Source: Verrucomicrobiota bacterium
GTDB taxonomy: Bacteria > Verrucomicrobiota > Verrucomicrobiia > Opitutales > UBA953
NCBI GenBank assembly: GCA_003569205.1
Contig: BGOK01000003.1
Coordinates: 1 to 64,000 of the forward strand
Reading direction: 5' to 3'
DNA length: 64,000 bases
A program made the translations under genes and the position numbers. The notes beneath the pieces were generated by a model. The model did not search any database. It was given only the letters and a program-made list of their open reading frames with translations, and was not told where the DNA came from. This document shows positions 54,023-62,835 of the stretch, piece after piece. Every line of letters begins with the position of its first letter. Position 1 is the first letter of the stretch.

Positions 54023-55213
54023 ATGTCCCGCGACCTCGAAAAAATCCTCAAAGAAAAATGGTACTTAGTGGCGGCCGACTTCATCGCCGTCCTTGCCATC
54101 CTGTGCCTCGACCTCAACCCCCGTGACGGGCTGGAGGCCTTCCTGGCCGTGCTCGGTATCTTGGGCGCTTCGCTCATCGTCGTCATCCCGGTGTTGATGG
54201 ATGGCGGGGATAAGCGGGAGCGTCTCGCCGAGCAGGCCCGCCTACGAACGGCGCTGGCCGCAGAGATTGACGGGCTGCGGGATGATTTCCGGGCGGGCAC
54301 CGAAGCGGTTTCTCGCCGCGTCGGCGAAATCGAAGTTACCGCTCGTCAGGCGGGTGAGGCCGCGGCGGCCGCGGTCGCCCAGCGCGCCTCCGCTGAACTC
54401 AACACGCTCAAGGCCGCTATCACTGCCTTAGAAGCTAAGGCAAAAGTCTTGGAGGCCGCGGTGGCCGCTAGCGGCAGTTCCGTAAAACCGGAAGCCGTCG
54501 AAGAATTGACGACGCAGGTCGAAGCCTTGGCCGTGTCCGTCCGCGCTTCCGTGGCGGATGTGGACGAGGCCGCCGAGGCGATGAAGGCCCTGCGCACCGA
54601 CGTCGGGACGCAGCAGGCCGCCGTGGCCGACGACCTCAAGAAACTCCGCGAAGATTTAAAGAAGTCCGGTCTGAAGGCGGCCGCCGCCACCGACAAGCTG
54701 AGCGAAGCGCTCGAGTCCGTTCAGGCCGAAGTAAAGTCCTTGCAGGCAAACCCGCCCGCCGCCTCCGCTCCTAGCCCGTCGTCGCTTTCCGACGAAGAGC
54801 CGGAGGCTGCGATCGAGGAGATGTTTATCGAGGGTGTGAAGACTCCGATTAAGTCGATTATTACGTCGGAGGCCGAAGTAGAGGTTTCGATTGAAGAAGT
54901 ATCCACCGAGGAAGAGGAGTCCGCCGAAGTGGCCACCGCCCCTGCGGGTGGCGGCACATCGCTGACGATTAACTTAATGATCGGCATCGGCAACAAGCCG
55001 TATGTCCGCGGGACGGGTCCAGGCCTGAGCCAGGATAGCGGGCAACTCATGACCTTCCTCGGTATCGGTCGCTGGCAGTGGGTCTCGCCGGAGCCCGATG
55101 CGCCCGCGACGGTGGAAATTTGGAAGAACGACCAGACGCCGATGGGCGAACCGCTGCACCTTTCTGGCGGCGAGCCAGTCGAGGTCGATGAGAGCCACTT
55201 CACGGGCTCGTGA
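54023..55213 (+). CDS. Membrane-anchored coiled-coil protein of unknown function
   Basis: 396 residues. Two hydrophobic segments near the N-terminus (residues ~14-28 and ~38-57) are followed by a long Ala/Glu/Lys-rich coiled coil (about 65-245: LRTALAAEIDGLRDDFRAG, VEALAVSVRASVADVDEAAE), a very acidic linker (EEVSTEEEESAEV) and a compact C-terminal domain of about 90 residues starting TSLTINLMIGIGNKPYVRG. That end domain resembles sequences with an immunoglobulin-like or carbohydrate-binding look (GIGRWQWVSPEPDAPATVEI) but I do not recognise it. The two bases between its stop and a possible downstream ATG indicate coupling with the next gene. Confidence 0.7.
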   Translation: MSRDLEKILKEKWYLVAADFIAVLAILCLDLNPRDGLEAFLAVLGILGASLIVVIPVLMDGGDKRERLAEQARLRTALAAEIDGLRDDFRAGTEAVSRRVGEIEVTARQAGEAAAAAVAQRASAELNTLKAAITALEAKAKVLEAAVAASGSSVKPEAVEELTTQVEALAVSVRASVADVDEAAEAMKALRTDVGTQQAAVADDLKKLREDLKKSGLKAAAATDKLSEALESVQAEVKSLQANPPAASAPSPSSLSDEEPEAAIEEMFIEGVKTPIKSIITSEAEVEVSIEEVSTEEEESAEVATAPAGGGTSLTINLMIGIGNKPYVRGTGPGLSQDSGQLMTFLGIGRWQWVSPEPDAPATVEIWKNDQTPMGEPLHLSGGEPVEVDESHFTGS

Positions 55214-55217
55214 TGCG

Positions 55218-56318
55218 ATGCTGAGCCTCTTGGCTACGTGGGTCTTCCTGGCAGCGGGCGAGCCCGTCGCGGCGCCTGCGCCGGAGGCCCCACGTATTTT
55301 CGCCAATGAGGGCGGCCTGGCCGTCGTCCTCGGCTATGAACTGGCCGAAGTCAGTTTTGTCGCCGTGCACTGCTCCGCCCTCGAGCGTTATACGCAGCAA
55401 GTCTTGGCGATTCCAGCCATCCCTGGGGTCGTTAATGGCGTGCCCCAAGCGAAAGGCCGTTTGGAAATCGTCGACCTGCCTGGGCAGCCGGACGTGAGCG
55501 TCCGCGTGCAAGCGGGCCAAGTGATTGTCTCGCTCCGGCTCACCACCCCTGAGGTCGCGGCCCAGCGGGCCTCGGAAGCTGCGGCCCGCACTTGGGTGGG
55601 CCGGGTAGCTTTTGCGGCCGGCCAGCCCGTGACCGCTAGCGAGCCATGGGTGGCCCAGGCTTTGGCGAGCGAGACGCGCGCGCTGTTGCGTCCGGCGATG
55701 GTCGATTTTTGGTATCGTGAAGGCCGCTTAGCCGCCCCCGCGCGCTTAGCGGATATCCTCCAAGGCAAGGCAGCGGAGCGGGAAGCTTTCCTTTTTTGGC
55801 GAGCGCTCCGCCATGATGTTGGCATCTCCGCTGAACAGACCCGCGTACTCATCGCGGCGGCGCAGGGGCGCGACACGCGGAAAATTTTAGCGACGTTGGC
55901 GAAGTCCGAGGAGGAATGGTGGTTGGCCGCCCGCGCTAACCTACTCCTGACGCGTAGTCCCGTGAGCTTAGGCATGCGCGAGTCTGCGGAAGCCTTGGAT
56001 GATGCCGTTCGGTTTGTCTTCGACCTTGGTGCCGGCGATGTCGTCCTGACTGGCCCGCAGGTCGTGCGGCAGCGCGAGGCCGTGGGCGTGCGGCAAGGCA
56101 TGGAGTCGCGGCTCTTGGTGCTTCGTCGGGAGATCCTCCGTCAGAACCCAGTCTACCATAATGCTTGGCGCACCTTGGGGGCTTGGCTGGAGCGGTTTCC
56201 GAAGTCATCGCCCGAAGAGCTCGATGCTATCTGGGCCGATTTTCAGAAAGAGGTTCGCGAGGCCGAGGTAATGCGGAAGGAAATCCAAGGCGTCTTGGCT
56301 GAGCCGAACTTAAAATAA
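55218..56318 (+). CDS. Secreted protein of unknown function, helical C-terminal half
   Basis: 366 residues from the ATG at 55218, with signal peptide MLSLLATWVFLAAGEPVAA. Residues ~25-130 are beta-rich (FANEGGLAVVLGYELAEVSF); the rest is helical and ends in a Glu/Lys-rich stretch. No family recognised. It starts 4 bases after the coiled-coil gene stop, and a terminator follows its own stop, so trpS and these two genes probably form one transcript. Confidence 0.65.
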   Translation: MLSLLATWVFLAAGEPVAAPAPEAPRIFANEGGLAVVLGYELAEVSFVAVHCSALERYTQQVLAIPAIPGVVNGVPQAKGRLEIVDLPGQPDVSVRVQAGQVIVSLRLTTPEVAAQRASEAAARTWVGRVAFAAGQPVTASEPWVAQALASETRALLRPAMVDFWYREGRLAAPARLADILQGKAAEREAFLFWRALRHDVGISAEQTRVLIAAAQGRDTRKILATLAKSEEEWWLAARANLLLTRSPVSLGMRESAEALDDAVRFVFDLGAGDVVLTGPQVVRQREAVGVRQGMESRLLVLRREILRQNPVYHNAWRTLGAWLERFPKSSPEELDAIWADFQKEVREAEVMRKEIQGVLAEPNLK

Positions 56319-56344
56319 AAAAGGCCAGCACTGGGCTGGCCTTT
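56317..56344. terminator. Bidirectional terminator between convergent genes
   Basis: AAAGGCCAGC and GCTGGCCTTT form a 10-bp stem with a four- to five-base loop. The minus strand has the better T tract (TTTTTTATTTT), serving the small membrane protein gene that stops at 56364. The plus-strand gene stops at 56318, at the edge of the hairpin. Confidence 0.88.
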
Positions 56345-56363
56345 GCAAAGATGACGGCGTCGC

Positions 56364-56630
56364 TTAGCGACCCTGTTTATCCGAGATATCCTTAGGGAGC
56401 ATCTGGTCCGCTAAGGTCACACGGAAAAGGCTGAGGGCCATCCAGAGCACACCCGAGAGGCAGGACGAGGCGAGTAGGGCACCCGCCCAAACGACAGGCT
56501 CGCCGGCTTCGACCCAGGGCACGTGCTTCTTAAGCACCGTGGTCATCCAGGCGAAGAAAATCACAGTCAGGGTGAGGTCGACGATGACCCCCCACGTGGT
56601 GACCAGCTTGGGCTTCATGTTGTTGTCCAT
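56364..56630 (-). CDS. Small two-helix membrane protein of unknown function
   Basis: 88 residues, ATG at 56630. Two hydrophobic helices (VTTWGVIVDLTLTVIFFAWM and VVWAGALLASSCLSGVLWMAL) linked by a short basic/acidic loop. No family recognised. Flanked by the divergent ileS and the convergent terminator, so it is a single-gene transcript. Confidence 0.7.
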   Translation of the reverse strand: MDNNMKPKLVTTWGVIVDLTLTVIFFAWMTTVLKKHVPWVEAGEPVVWAGALLASSCLSGVLWMALSLFRVTLADQMLPKDISDKQGR

Positions 56631-56806
56631 GGGGACTGATTCGTGCCTTTCCTGCCCCGCCTGTCAATCTCGCCCCGCCCGCCCCGGTTTTTTAGCGTTT
56701 GCTGGGCGGATATCTCCGCCCTTGCCACGCCCGTCAGGCCGTTCACCCTGCCCGCCCCGGCAGGGTATTGCCTAACCGGGTCAATCACCCACATTTCACC
56801 GTCAAT

Positions 56807-59635
56807 ATGGCCGAAGAGCTCAAGGATACCCTTAACCTGCCCGTCACCGATTTCCCCATGCGGGCCGGCCTGGCCGAACGCGAGCCGCTGCGCATCGCCC
56901 ACTGGGAGAAGAATGGCCTCTACGCCGCCATTCAGAAACGAGCCGCCGGTAAGCCCGCCTTCGTCCTCCATGATGGTCCGCCTTTCACCAACGGTGACGT
57001 CCATATCGGTACCGCTCTCAATAAACTGCTGAAGGATGCGATCCTGCGCTTCAAGTCCATGCGCGGGTTCCGGACGCCGTACGTCCCCGGCTGGGACTGC
57101 CACGGTTTACCGATTGAGCATAAGGTGATGAAGGAGCTGCAGGCGAAGCAGCAGTCGCTCGACGCCCTCGGCGTACGCAAGGCCTGCGCCGAATTCTCCG
57201 CCGCCTATATCGAGAAGCAGCGCGGGCAGTTTCGCCGGCTCGGCATCCTTGCCGATTGGAAGTCCGAATACCGCACCATGGATCCCGCTTACGAGGCCGA
57301 GATTCTCAAGGGCTTCAGCAGTTTTGTTGAACAAGGCTTAGTCTATCGCTCGAAGAAGCCGGTCTATTGGTCCATCCCTTGCCAGACGGCTTTGGCCGAG
57401 GCCGAAATCGAATACCTGACCAAGCGTTCGCACTCCATCTGGGTCGCCTTCCCCGTCGCCGACCCCGCCGCGAAGGGCCTCGCCCCGGCGCACCCACTCG
57501 CCGTCGTCATCTGGACCACCACCCCGTGGACGTTGCCTGCCAACCTCGCCATCGCCGTGCATCCAGAACTTGAATACGTTGAGGTTCGCCACGGCGATCG
57601 TTCGTTCCTCGTGGCCGCCGCCCGTCGCGATGCCTTTGTCACCGAGTGCGCCCTCGAAGGTGCGACCGATGGTTTCCGCGTGAAGGGCCGCGCCCTCGAA
57701 GGCCTGCAGTCCCAGCATCCTTTTATCGACCGCGCTTCGCCGGTCGTGCTTGCCGACTACGTCACCACGGACGCTGGTTCGGGTTGCGTCCACACCGCTC
57801 CCGGCCACGGGCTTGAAGACTTCCAGACCGGTAACAAATACGGCCTCGAGCCCTATTGCCCGGTCCGTGATGATGGTACCTACGCCGATGATGGCCAAGT
57901 GCCGGCTGCCTTGGTGGGTGTGACTGTGCTTGAGACGGACGGTAAGAACCCGGCCAACATCGCCGTCCTGGGACTACTCAAGGAAAAGGGTGCGCTTCTA
58001 AAGTCGCAGAGTTTCGAACACCAATACCCGCACTGCTGGCGCTCCAAGTCGCCGGTCGTCTTCCGCGCCCTGGACCAATGGTTCGTCGGCCTCGATCGCG
58101 GTGGCCTGCGGGCTAAGGCCCTCGCTGCCGTCGGCCAGGTGAAATGGATTCCTGCTAGCGGGGAGAATCGTATCCGCGCCGCCCTCGAAGGCCGTCCCGA
58201 TTGGTGCATCTCGCGCCAGCGCGCTTGGGGTGTACCGATCCCTTCGTTCTACTCACCATCGACCGGCGAGTCCTACCTCGATGCGGGCATCGTCCGGCAT
58301 GTCGCCGCGCAGGTCGCTACCCGCGGTGGCGATTGGTGGTGGGCCTCCTCCGTCGCGGAAGTCCTCGCCGGTGCTCCCGTGCCAGCCGCTTGGCCGAAAG
58401 ATCTCCGCAAGGGAACCGACACGCTGGACGTGTGGATTGATTCGGGCTCCAGCCACTTGGCCGTTTGCGCCCTCCATCCGGACCTCCATTGGCCCGCCGA
58501 CCTTTACCTCGAAGGTTCCGACCAACATCGCGGTTGGTTCCAGTCCTCCCTCTGGACCGCCATCGCCGTCAAGGGCACGGCGCCTTATCGTGCCGTCCTC
58601 ACGCATGGTTTCGTCGTCAACGAGAAGCGTCAGAAGATTTCGAAGTCCGATAACCCGAGCGGCAAGCCGCAGACCGCCGATGACTACGTCAAGAAATACG
58701 GCGCCGATATTGTGCGCCTCTGGGTCGCCTCGGAAAACTACCAGAGCGACATCCCGATTTCCGATGCCATCTTCGAGACCATTTCGAATCAGTATCGCGG
58801 GATGCGTAATTCGTTGCGCTACCAGCTTGGTAATCTCTTCGACTTCGAGGCCGCGAAGGATGCGCTCCCAGTCGCGCAGTTGACCCCAATCGACCGCTGG
58901 GTCCTCGTCGAGACCGCCCAGCTCATCCGCGAAGTCACGGATGCCTGCGAGCGTAATGAGTTTCACCGTGCCGCCGCCGCCTTGGCGGGTTTCACGACGG
59001 GCACGCTCTCGGCGACCTACCATAATGTCGTCAAGGACCGCCTCTACACGACCGCGCCAAACGACCCCTTGCGCCGTTCGACGCAGACCGCGCTCGACCT
59101 CGTCTTGCGCGCCTACCTGAAACTCATCGCGCCCTTCGTGCCGTTCACGGCGGATGAAGCGTGGTCGCACTTGCACGCCCGTACCGAGTATGTCGACGCC
59201 ACGTGCATTCACCTGCAAGACTGGCCCGTCGTCGACGCGGCTTGGGAAGACGCCTCCGGTTTAGCCGCCCATACCGCTGTCGCCGCCATCCAGGCCTTGG
59301 CCGCCCAGGTCAACGTCCCCATGGAGCGCCTCCGGCAGGAGAAGAAAATCGGCCAGTCGATGGAAGCCGCCGTCACCGTTACGGGTGACCCGGCCGACCC
59401 TGATTTCGCCATCCTTTCCCAGCATGCGGGCCTTTTAACTGAGCTTTGGATCGTCTCGGCCGTCACGCTACAGCCCCAACCGCAGGCCCCGCTGGCCTTT
59501 GCCGTCGACCATGCTTCTGGGGTAAAGTGCCCGAGGTCATGGCGCTGGGTACCTACGCTTGTGGACGCCGGGAAATACGGTATGGTATCCCCACGGTGCC
59601 GCGACGCCCTCTCCGCCAAGTACTCGCAATTCTAA
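56807..59635 (+). CDS. ileS: Isoleucine--tRNA ligase
   Basis: Class I synthetase, 942 residues from the ATG at 56807 (MAEELKDTLNLP); the ORF's extra 36 residues lie in the spacer. HIGH-type motif is DGPPFTNGDVHIGTALNK, the editing-domain block VIWTTTPWTLPANLAIA, and the KMSKS-type motif KISKSDNP. The anticodon-binding and C-terminal domains are complete. The C-terminal zinc-finger region reads KCPRSWRW and VSPRCRDAL, so two of the four Cys usual in bacterial IleS are Ser. The DksA-like gene follows after 12 bases. Confidence 0.95.
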   Translation: MAEELKDTLNLPVTDFPMRAGLAEREPLRIAHWEKNGLYAAIQKRAAGKPAFVLHDGPPFTNGDVHIGTALNKLLKDAILRFKSMRGFRTPYVPGWDCHGLPIEHKVMKELQAKQQSLDALGVRKACAEFSAAYIEKQRGQFRRLGILADWKSEYRTMDPAYEAEILKGFSSFVEQGLVYRSKKPVYWSIPCQTALAEAEIEYLTKRSHSIWVAFPVADPAAKGLAPAHPLAVVIWTTTPWTLPANLAIAVHPELEYVEVRHGDRSFLVAAARRDAFVTECALEGATDGFRVKGRALEGLQSQHPFIDRASPVVLADYVTTDAGSGCVHTAPGHGLEDFQTGNKYGLEPYCPVRDDGTYADDGQVPAALVGVTVLETDGKNPANIAVLGLLKEKGALLKSQSFEHQYPHCWRSKSPVVFRALDQWFVGLDRGGLRAKALAAVGQVKWIPASGENRIRAALEGRPDWCISRQRAWGVPIPSFYSPSTGESYLDAGIVRHVAAQVATRGGDWWWASSVAEVLAGAPVPAAWPKDLRKGTDTLDVWIDSGSSHLAVCALHPDLHWPADLYLEGSDQHRGWFQSSLWTAIAVKGTAPYRAVLTHGFVVNEKRQKISKSDNPSGKPQTADDYVKKYGADIVRLWVASENYQSDIPISDAIFETISNQYRGMRNSLRYQLGNLFDFEAAKDALPVAQLTPIDRWVLVETAQLIREVTDACERNEFHRAAAALAGFTTGTLSATYHNVVKDRLYTTAPNDPLRRSTQTALDLVLRAYLKLIAPFVPFTADEAWSHLHARTEYVDATCIHLQDWPVVDAAWEDASGLAAHTAVAAIQALAAQVNVPMERLRQEKKIGQSMEAAVTVTGDPADPDFAILSQHAGLLTELWIVSAVTLQPQPQAPLAFAVDHASGVKCPRSWRWVPTLVDAGKYGMVSPRCRDALSAKYSQF

Positions 59636-59647
59636 CCACCACTCTTC

Positions 59648-60775
59648 ATGTCCAAGAAACCCGCCCCCAAGAAGCCCGCCGCCAAGGCTGTCGCTAAGCC
59701 TGTCGCTAAGCCTGTCGCCAAGGCCAAGCCACCCCTCAAGCCGGTCAAGAAGCCCGTGGCCAAAGTAGCTCCACCTTCTTCCAAGAAGACGGCCGTACCG
59801 ACTAAGCCTACGGCTAAGGTGACGCCTCCCAGCAAGACCCCGCCGGCGAAGGCTGTTAAGGCCGCTGGCAAGCCTGCTCCCGTCGTTGTCCCGGCCAAAG
59901 GGGCGAAGGCTCCCCTCGTTGCAGCTAAGTCCGCCAAGCCTGCGAAGGGCGCGAAGGTTCAGGCCAAGACCAAGGCAGAGCACGAGAAGCAGAAGCAGCT
60001 CCTTGATAAGCATCGCGGCATGCATGATCAGGTGGGGACTCCCGACGCTCCGGTGCGCACCAAGCTGCAATTCTTTACCTTTGCTGATGTCCTCGAGCAT
60101 ATGAAGGGCCGTAAGCGCGAAGGGGCCAAGTTGAACCTCTGGGTGCCCGAAGAAGAGCGTAAGGCGCGCGAGAAAGCCGCCACTGCGGCCCGGGATAAGG
60201 GCCATAAGTCGCATAACATCGCGGCCGCTTCGATTGCTGACCTCCTCGGCGGGGTTAACCCGTTCCGCAAGGGCGGTGGGATGATTGATGAATCCAAGCA
60301 GATCCCCGAAAAACTTCGCCGCTATTACCACCTGCTGACCGCCATGCGTGAAGTCATCCAGAAGGGCTTGGCCTTCCACTCCGAAGAAGCCCTCAAGAAG
60401 AACGGTAAAGATGACGCTGGCGACCTCTCGGGCTACTCCCAACACCTGGCTGACGCCGGCACGGACACGGCCGACCGCGACTTCGCGCTCTCCCTTATTT
60501 CCAACGAGCAGGAAGCGTTGAAGGAAATCGCGGACGCCGTCGAGCGACTTAAGTCAGGTAAGTACGGCATCTGTGAAATCACTAATAAGGTCATCCCGCA
60601 CGCGCGTCTGATGGCGGTACCTTTCACCCGCTACTCGCTGGAAGGCCAGAAGGAGCTTGAACGCAACCGTCGCGCGCATCGTCGGCGGGGCGGTAGTCCG
60701 CTCGGCGAAATCGGCGATGAAGTCGGCTTCGGTACCGGCGGCGGCGGCGGTGAAGACGATCAGCCCGAGACTTGA
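59648..60775 (+). CDS. DksA/TraR-like protein with histone-H1-like N-terminal tail
   Basis: 375 residues in three parts. Residues 1-115 are almost only Lys, Pro, Ala and Val (KKPAPKKPAAKAVAKPVAKP), like histone H1 or AlgP tails, and should bind nucleic acid or be disordered. A middle region of unknown type (120-235) includes QFFTFADVLEHMKGRKREGA. The end (about 240-350) has the DksA-type coiled coil followed by KYGICEITNKVIPHARLMAV and PFTRYSLEGQKELE. Of the four zinc Cys only the first remains. It overlaps lspA (TTGA). A transcription- or nucleoid-related role is an inference. Confidence 0.8.
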   Translation: MSKKPAPKKPAAKAVAKPVAKPVAKAKPPLKPVKKPVAKVAPPSSKKTAVPTKPTAKVTPPSKTPPAKAVKAAGKPAPVVVPAKGAKAPLVAAKSAKPAKGAKVQAKTKAEHEKQKQLLDKHRGMHDQVGTPDAPVRTKLQFFTFADVLEHMKGRKREGAKLNLWVPEEERKAREKAATAARDKGHKSHNIAAASIADLLGGVNPFRKGGGMIDESKQIPEKLRRYYHLLTAMREVIQKGLAFHSEEALKKNGKDDAGDLSGYSQHLADAGTDTADRDFALSLISNEQEALKEIADAVERLKSGKYGICEITNKVIPHARLMAVPFTRYSLEGQKELERNRRAHRRRGGSPLGEIGDEVGFGTGGGGGEDDQPET

Positions 60776-61359
60776 GCACCGGATTCTTCAGTCCTTTGCG
60801 TGTGCGAGCGTACAGCACTTTTTGGGCGGTGTCGGTCACGGCTTTTGCGACCGACGTCCTGACGAAGTTGCACATCGAACGGATCTTTCCGCTCCGGTTC
60901 GAAAACGACTGGGTCTATCACTTTTCCGAAAACCCCGAGCGCTCACCCATCGCCATCTTTCCTTGGCTTTGGATTGTCCACGTTGGCAATAAGGGGGCGG
61001 CTTGGGGCCTAGGGGCGCAGTATGACGTTCGCCCGTTCCTCGTCTTCTTAGCCCTGGTGGTCTTGGCCTTGGTGTGGCGTTGGCGCCACCCCTTGATGCG
61101 TGAATTGGGCGGTGGCCAGTTGGCCTTCGGCCTCTTCGTCGGGGGGACGCTGGGCAACGTGCGCGACCGTCTCTTCGGGGACCATGTGATTGACTTCATC
61201 GACGTCCATTTGCCTGGCTATCGCTTCCCTGCATTCAACGTCGCCGACTCCTGCATCTGCGTGGGCGTCGTCATCTATCTCTTCATGTCCTACCGGCAGG
61301 ATTACCTGCGGCGGGAGGCCATCGCCTCGCACGCGGGCGAGGACCAGCCGCGGGTCTAG
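60772..61359 (+). CDS. lspA: Lipoprotein signal peptidase
   Basis: Aspartyl peptidase that removes signal peptides from prolipoproteins in the inner membrane. 195 residues with four helices. Family blocks are VGNKGAAWGLG, GGTLGNVRDRLFGDHVIDFI (first catalytic Asp) and FNVADSCICVG (second catalytic Asp). The TTG at 60772 overlaps the stop of the preceding gene as TTGA. A GTG a few codons downstream is an alternative start. The spacing of 1 base to the next gene suggests continued co-transcription. Confidence 0.93.
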   Translation: MSTGFFSPLRVRAYSTFWAVSVTAFATDVLTKLHIERIFPLRFENDWVYHFSENPERSPIAIFPWLWIVHVGNKGAAWGLGAQYDVRPFLVFLALVVLALVWRWRHPLMRELGGGQLAFGLFVGGTLGNVRDRLFGDHVIDFIDVHLPGYRFPAFNVADSCICVGVVIYLFMSYRQDYLRREAIASHAGEDQPRV

Positions 61360-61360
61360 G

Positions 61361-61975
61361 ATGGACGCCGTGCGCTTCGATGTGGCGGCGCACCCGGGCG
61401 CCCAAGCCTATAAGCTGCTGGCGGGCCTCGTGGTCCCGCGGCCCATCGCGTTGGTTACGACGCTCGACGCCCAAGGGGTCGTCAACGCGGCGCCGTTCTC
61501 CTTCTTCAACGTCATGGGCACAGAGCCCCCGCTGGCTGTCTTGGCGCCCGGTGACCGTGAGGACGGCACGCCGAAGGACACCGCGGCCAATCTCTTAGCC
61601 AATGGCGAGTGCGTGATTCATCTCTGTGATGAGCCGATGGCTGACCGGATGGTGGCGTGTGCGCGATCGTTACCGCCTGGCGTGAGCGAAGTGGACCGCG
61701 AGCGTCTGGCGACGCGTCCAGCGGAGCGGGTCCGTCCACCTATCTTAGTCGATTGCCCCGTCGCTTTAGAGTGCCGCGTCCTTGATATCAGGAGGTATGG
61801 CGAGAACCGCGTCGTCGTCGTGGAAATTCTTTTGGCGCATGTGCGGGCGGGTATCGCCGATCCAGTGACCTGGCGGGTGGACTACGCGCAGTATGCGCCG
61901 GTCGGGCGCATGAATAGCCCCGACGGCTACGTACGCACGCGGGATATCTTTCGTAAGGATTTTCCCCGGAGTTAA
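61361..61975 (+). CDS. Flavin reductase-like domain protein
   Basis: 204 residues from the ATG at 61361, one base after the lspA stop. The flavin-reductase/FMN-binding split-barrel pattern is visible as VPRPIALVTTLDAQGVVNAA followed by PFSFFNVMGTEPPLAVLAPG, with a conserved NLLANGECVIHLCDE. Proteins of this type bind FMN and may reduce flavin or another substrate; the exact reaction is unknown. Its last 4 bases overlap the convergent pseudouridine-synthase-like gene. Confidence 0.88.
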   Translation: MDAVRFDVAAHPGAQAYKLLAGLVVPRPIALVTTLDAQGVVNAAPFSFFNVMGTEPPLAVLAPGDREDGTPKDTAANLLANGECVIHLCDEPMADRMVACARSLPPGVSEVDRERLATRPAERVRPPILVDCPVALECRVLDIRRYGENRVVVVEILLAHVRAGIADPVTWRVDYAQYAPVGRMNSPDGYVRTRDIFRKDFPRS

Positions 61976-62772
61976 CCGGCTTTGCCGAGGCGCTTCACTA
62001 CCGTTGCGAAGTCGTCGGGGAGCGGGGCGGTCAAGTCAATCGGGACGCCGGCCACGAGGCCTTGAATCCGGCCGAGATGGAGGAGTAGGCAGCGATGCAA
62101 AGGCTTATCGTCGCCCTTATTGAGGCGACCTCGCCGCGTCGTGTCGGTGAGTGTCACGCGGCCTGAGCGGGCGTATTCGAGTTCGCCGGCGATACGCAGT
62201 CCGCATTCGTTGGCGTGGGCGCGGATTTGGTCACGACGCGGGAAACGCGTGGTCGCAGTCCAGCGACGCCAGCGATTGAAAAGCTCGCCGCCGTGAAAGG
62301 TCGTCTCGGCTTGTTTGCCGAGCCGATGCGAGACGAAGGCCCGCCCGCGCGTGTCGTCCATACCCAGTGGTAGGTCGCAGAGCCCGCCTTCGGCGGGGGC
62401 CTCTTCGGTGCGGGCGATGAACTCGTAGGTGAAGTTAAGTTGAAACGACCCGATGGCCTCGCGCCACGAGGCGAGCGTGCTGGCCCGGTCAGCGAGGATG
62501 AGTAGTCCAGAGACTTGTGGCTCGGGACCGAAGGCCACCGCCGGTTCTTTTAGTCCGAGCTTAACGATCTCGGGTTTCTCCAGTTGAAGTTGGACGCGGA
62601 GTTCGCCGACTAAGTGGGCGGCATTTTCCTGCCAGGGATGGTCGTCGCTGGGTAAATTAACTGGCTTGTTGAGGGCGACCCAGCCTGGCCCGTGCGTGAG
62701 AACATCGAGCCGCAAGGGCGCCACGCCGAAGACTCCCGACGGGAAGCCGATGGAGGAAGGGAGCTGGCTCAT
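61972..62772 (-). CDS. RluA-like pseudouridine synthase homologue, probably inactive
   Basis: 266 residues, ATG at 62772. The RluA fold is recognisable from VALNKPVNLPSDDHP near the N-terminus, SGLLILADRAS in the middle and RRDQIRAHANECGLRIAGEL later, corresponding to the NKPxG, TSGLLLLA and GRxHQIRxH blocks. The active-site motif HRLDxxTSG reads FGPEPQVSG: the catalytic Asp position is Glu and its Arg-Leu partners are lost. So it should bind RNA without isomerising uridine, or do something else. Follows rpsT on the same strand beyond a terminator. Confidence 0.78.
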   Translation of the reverse strand: MSQLPSSIGFPSGVFGVAPLRLDVLTHGPGWVALNKPVNLPSDDHPWQENAAHLVGELRVQLQLEKPEIVKLGLKEPAVAFGPEPQVSGLLILADRASTLASWREAIGSFQLNFTYEFIARTEEAPAEGGLCDLPLGMDDTRGRAFVSHRLGKQAETTFHGGELFNRWRRWTATTRFPRRDQIRAHANECGLRIAGELEYARSGRVTLTDTTRRGRLNKGDDKPLHRCLLLHLGRIQGLVAGVPIDLTAPLPDDFATVVKRLGKAG

Positions 62773-62778
62773 CCTAAA

Positions 62779-62812
62779 ACAAAAAACCCCGGCGTCTCAG
62801 ACGGCGGGGTTG
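62779..62812 (-). terminator. Rho-independent terminator after rpsT
   Basis: On the minus strand AACCCCGCCGTCTGAGACGCCGGGGTT forms a strong stem followed by TTTTTTGTTTT. It begins 24 bases past the rpsT stop. Confidence 0.9.
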
Positions 62813-62835
62813 TGGAGAGGCCCGAAAGGCATCTC

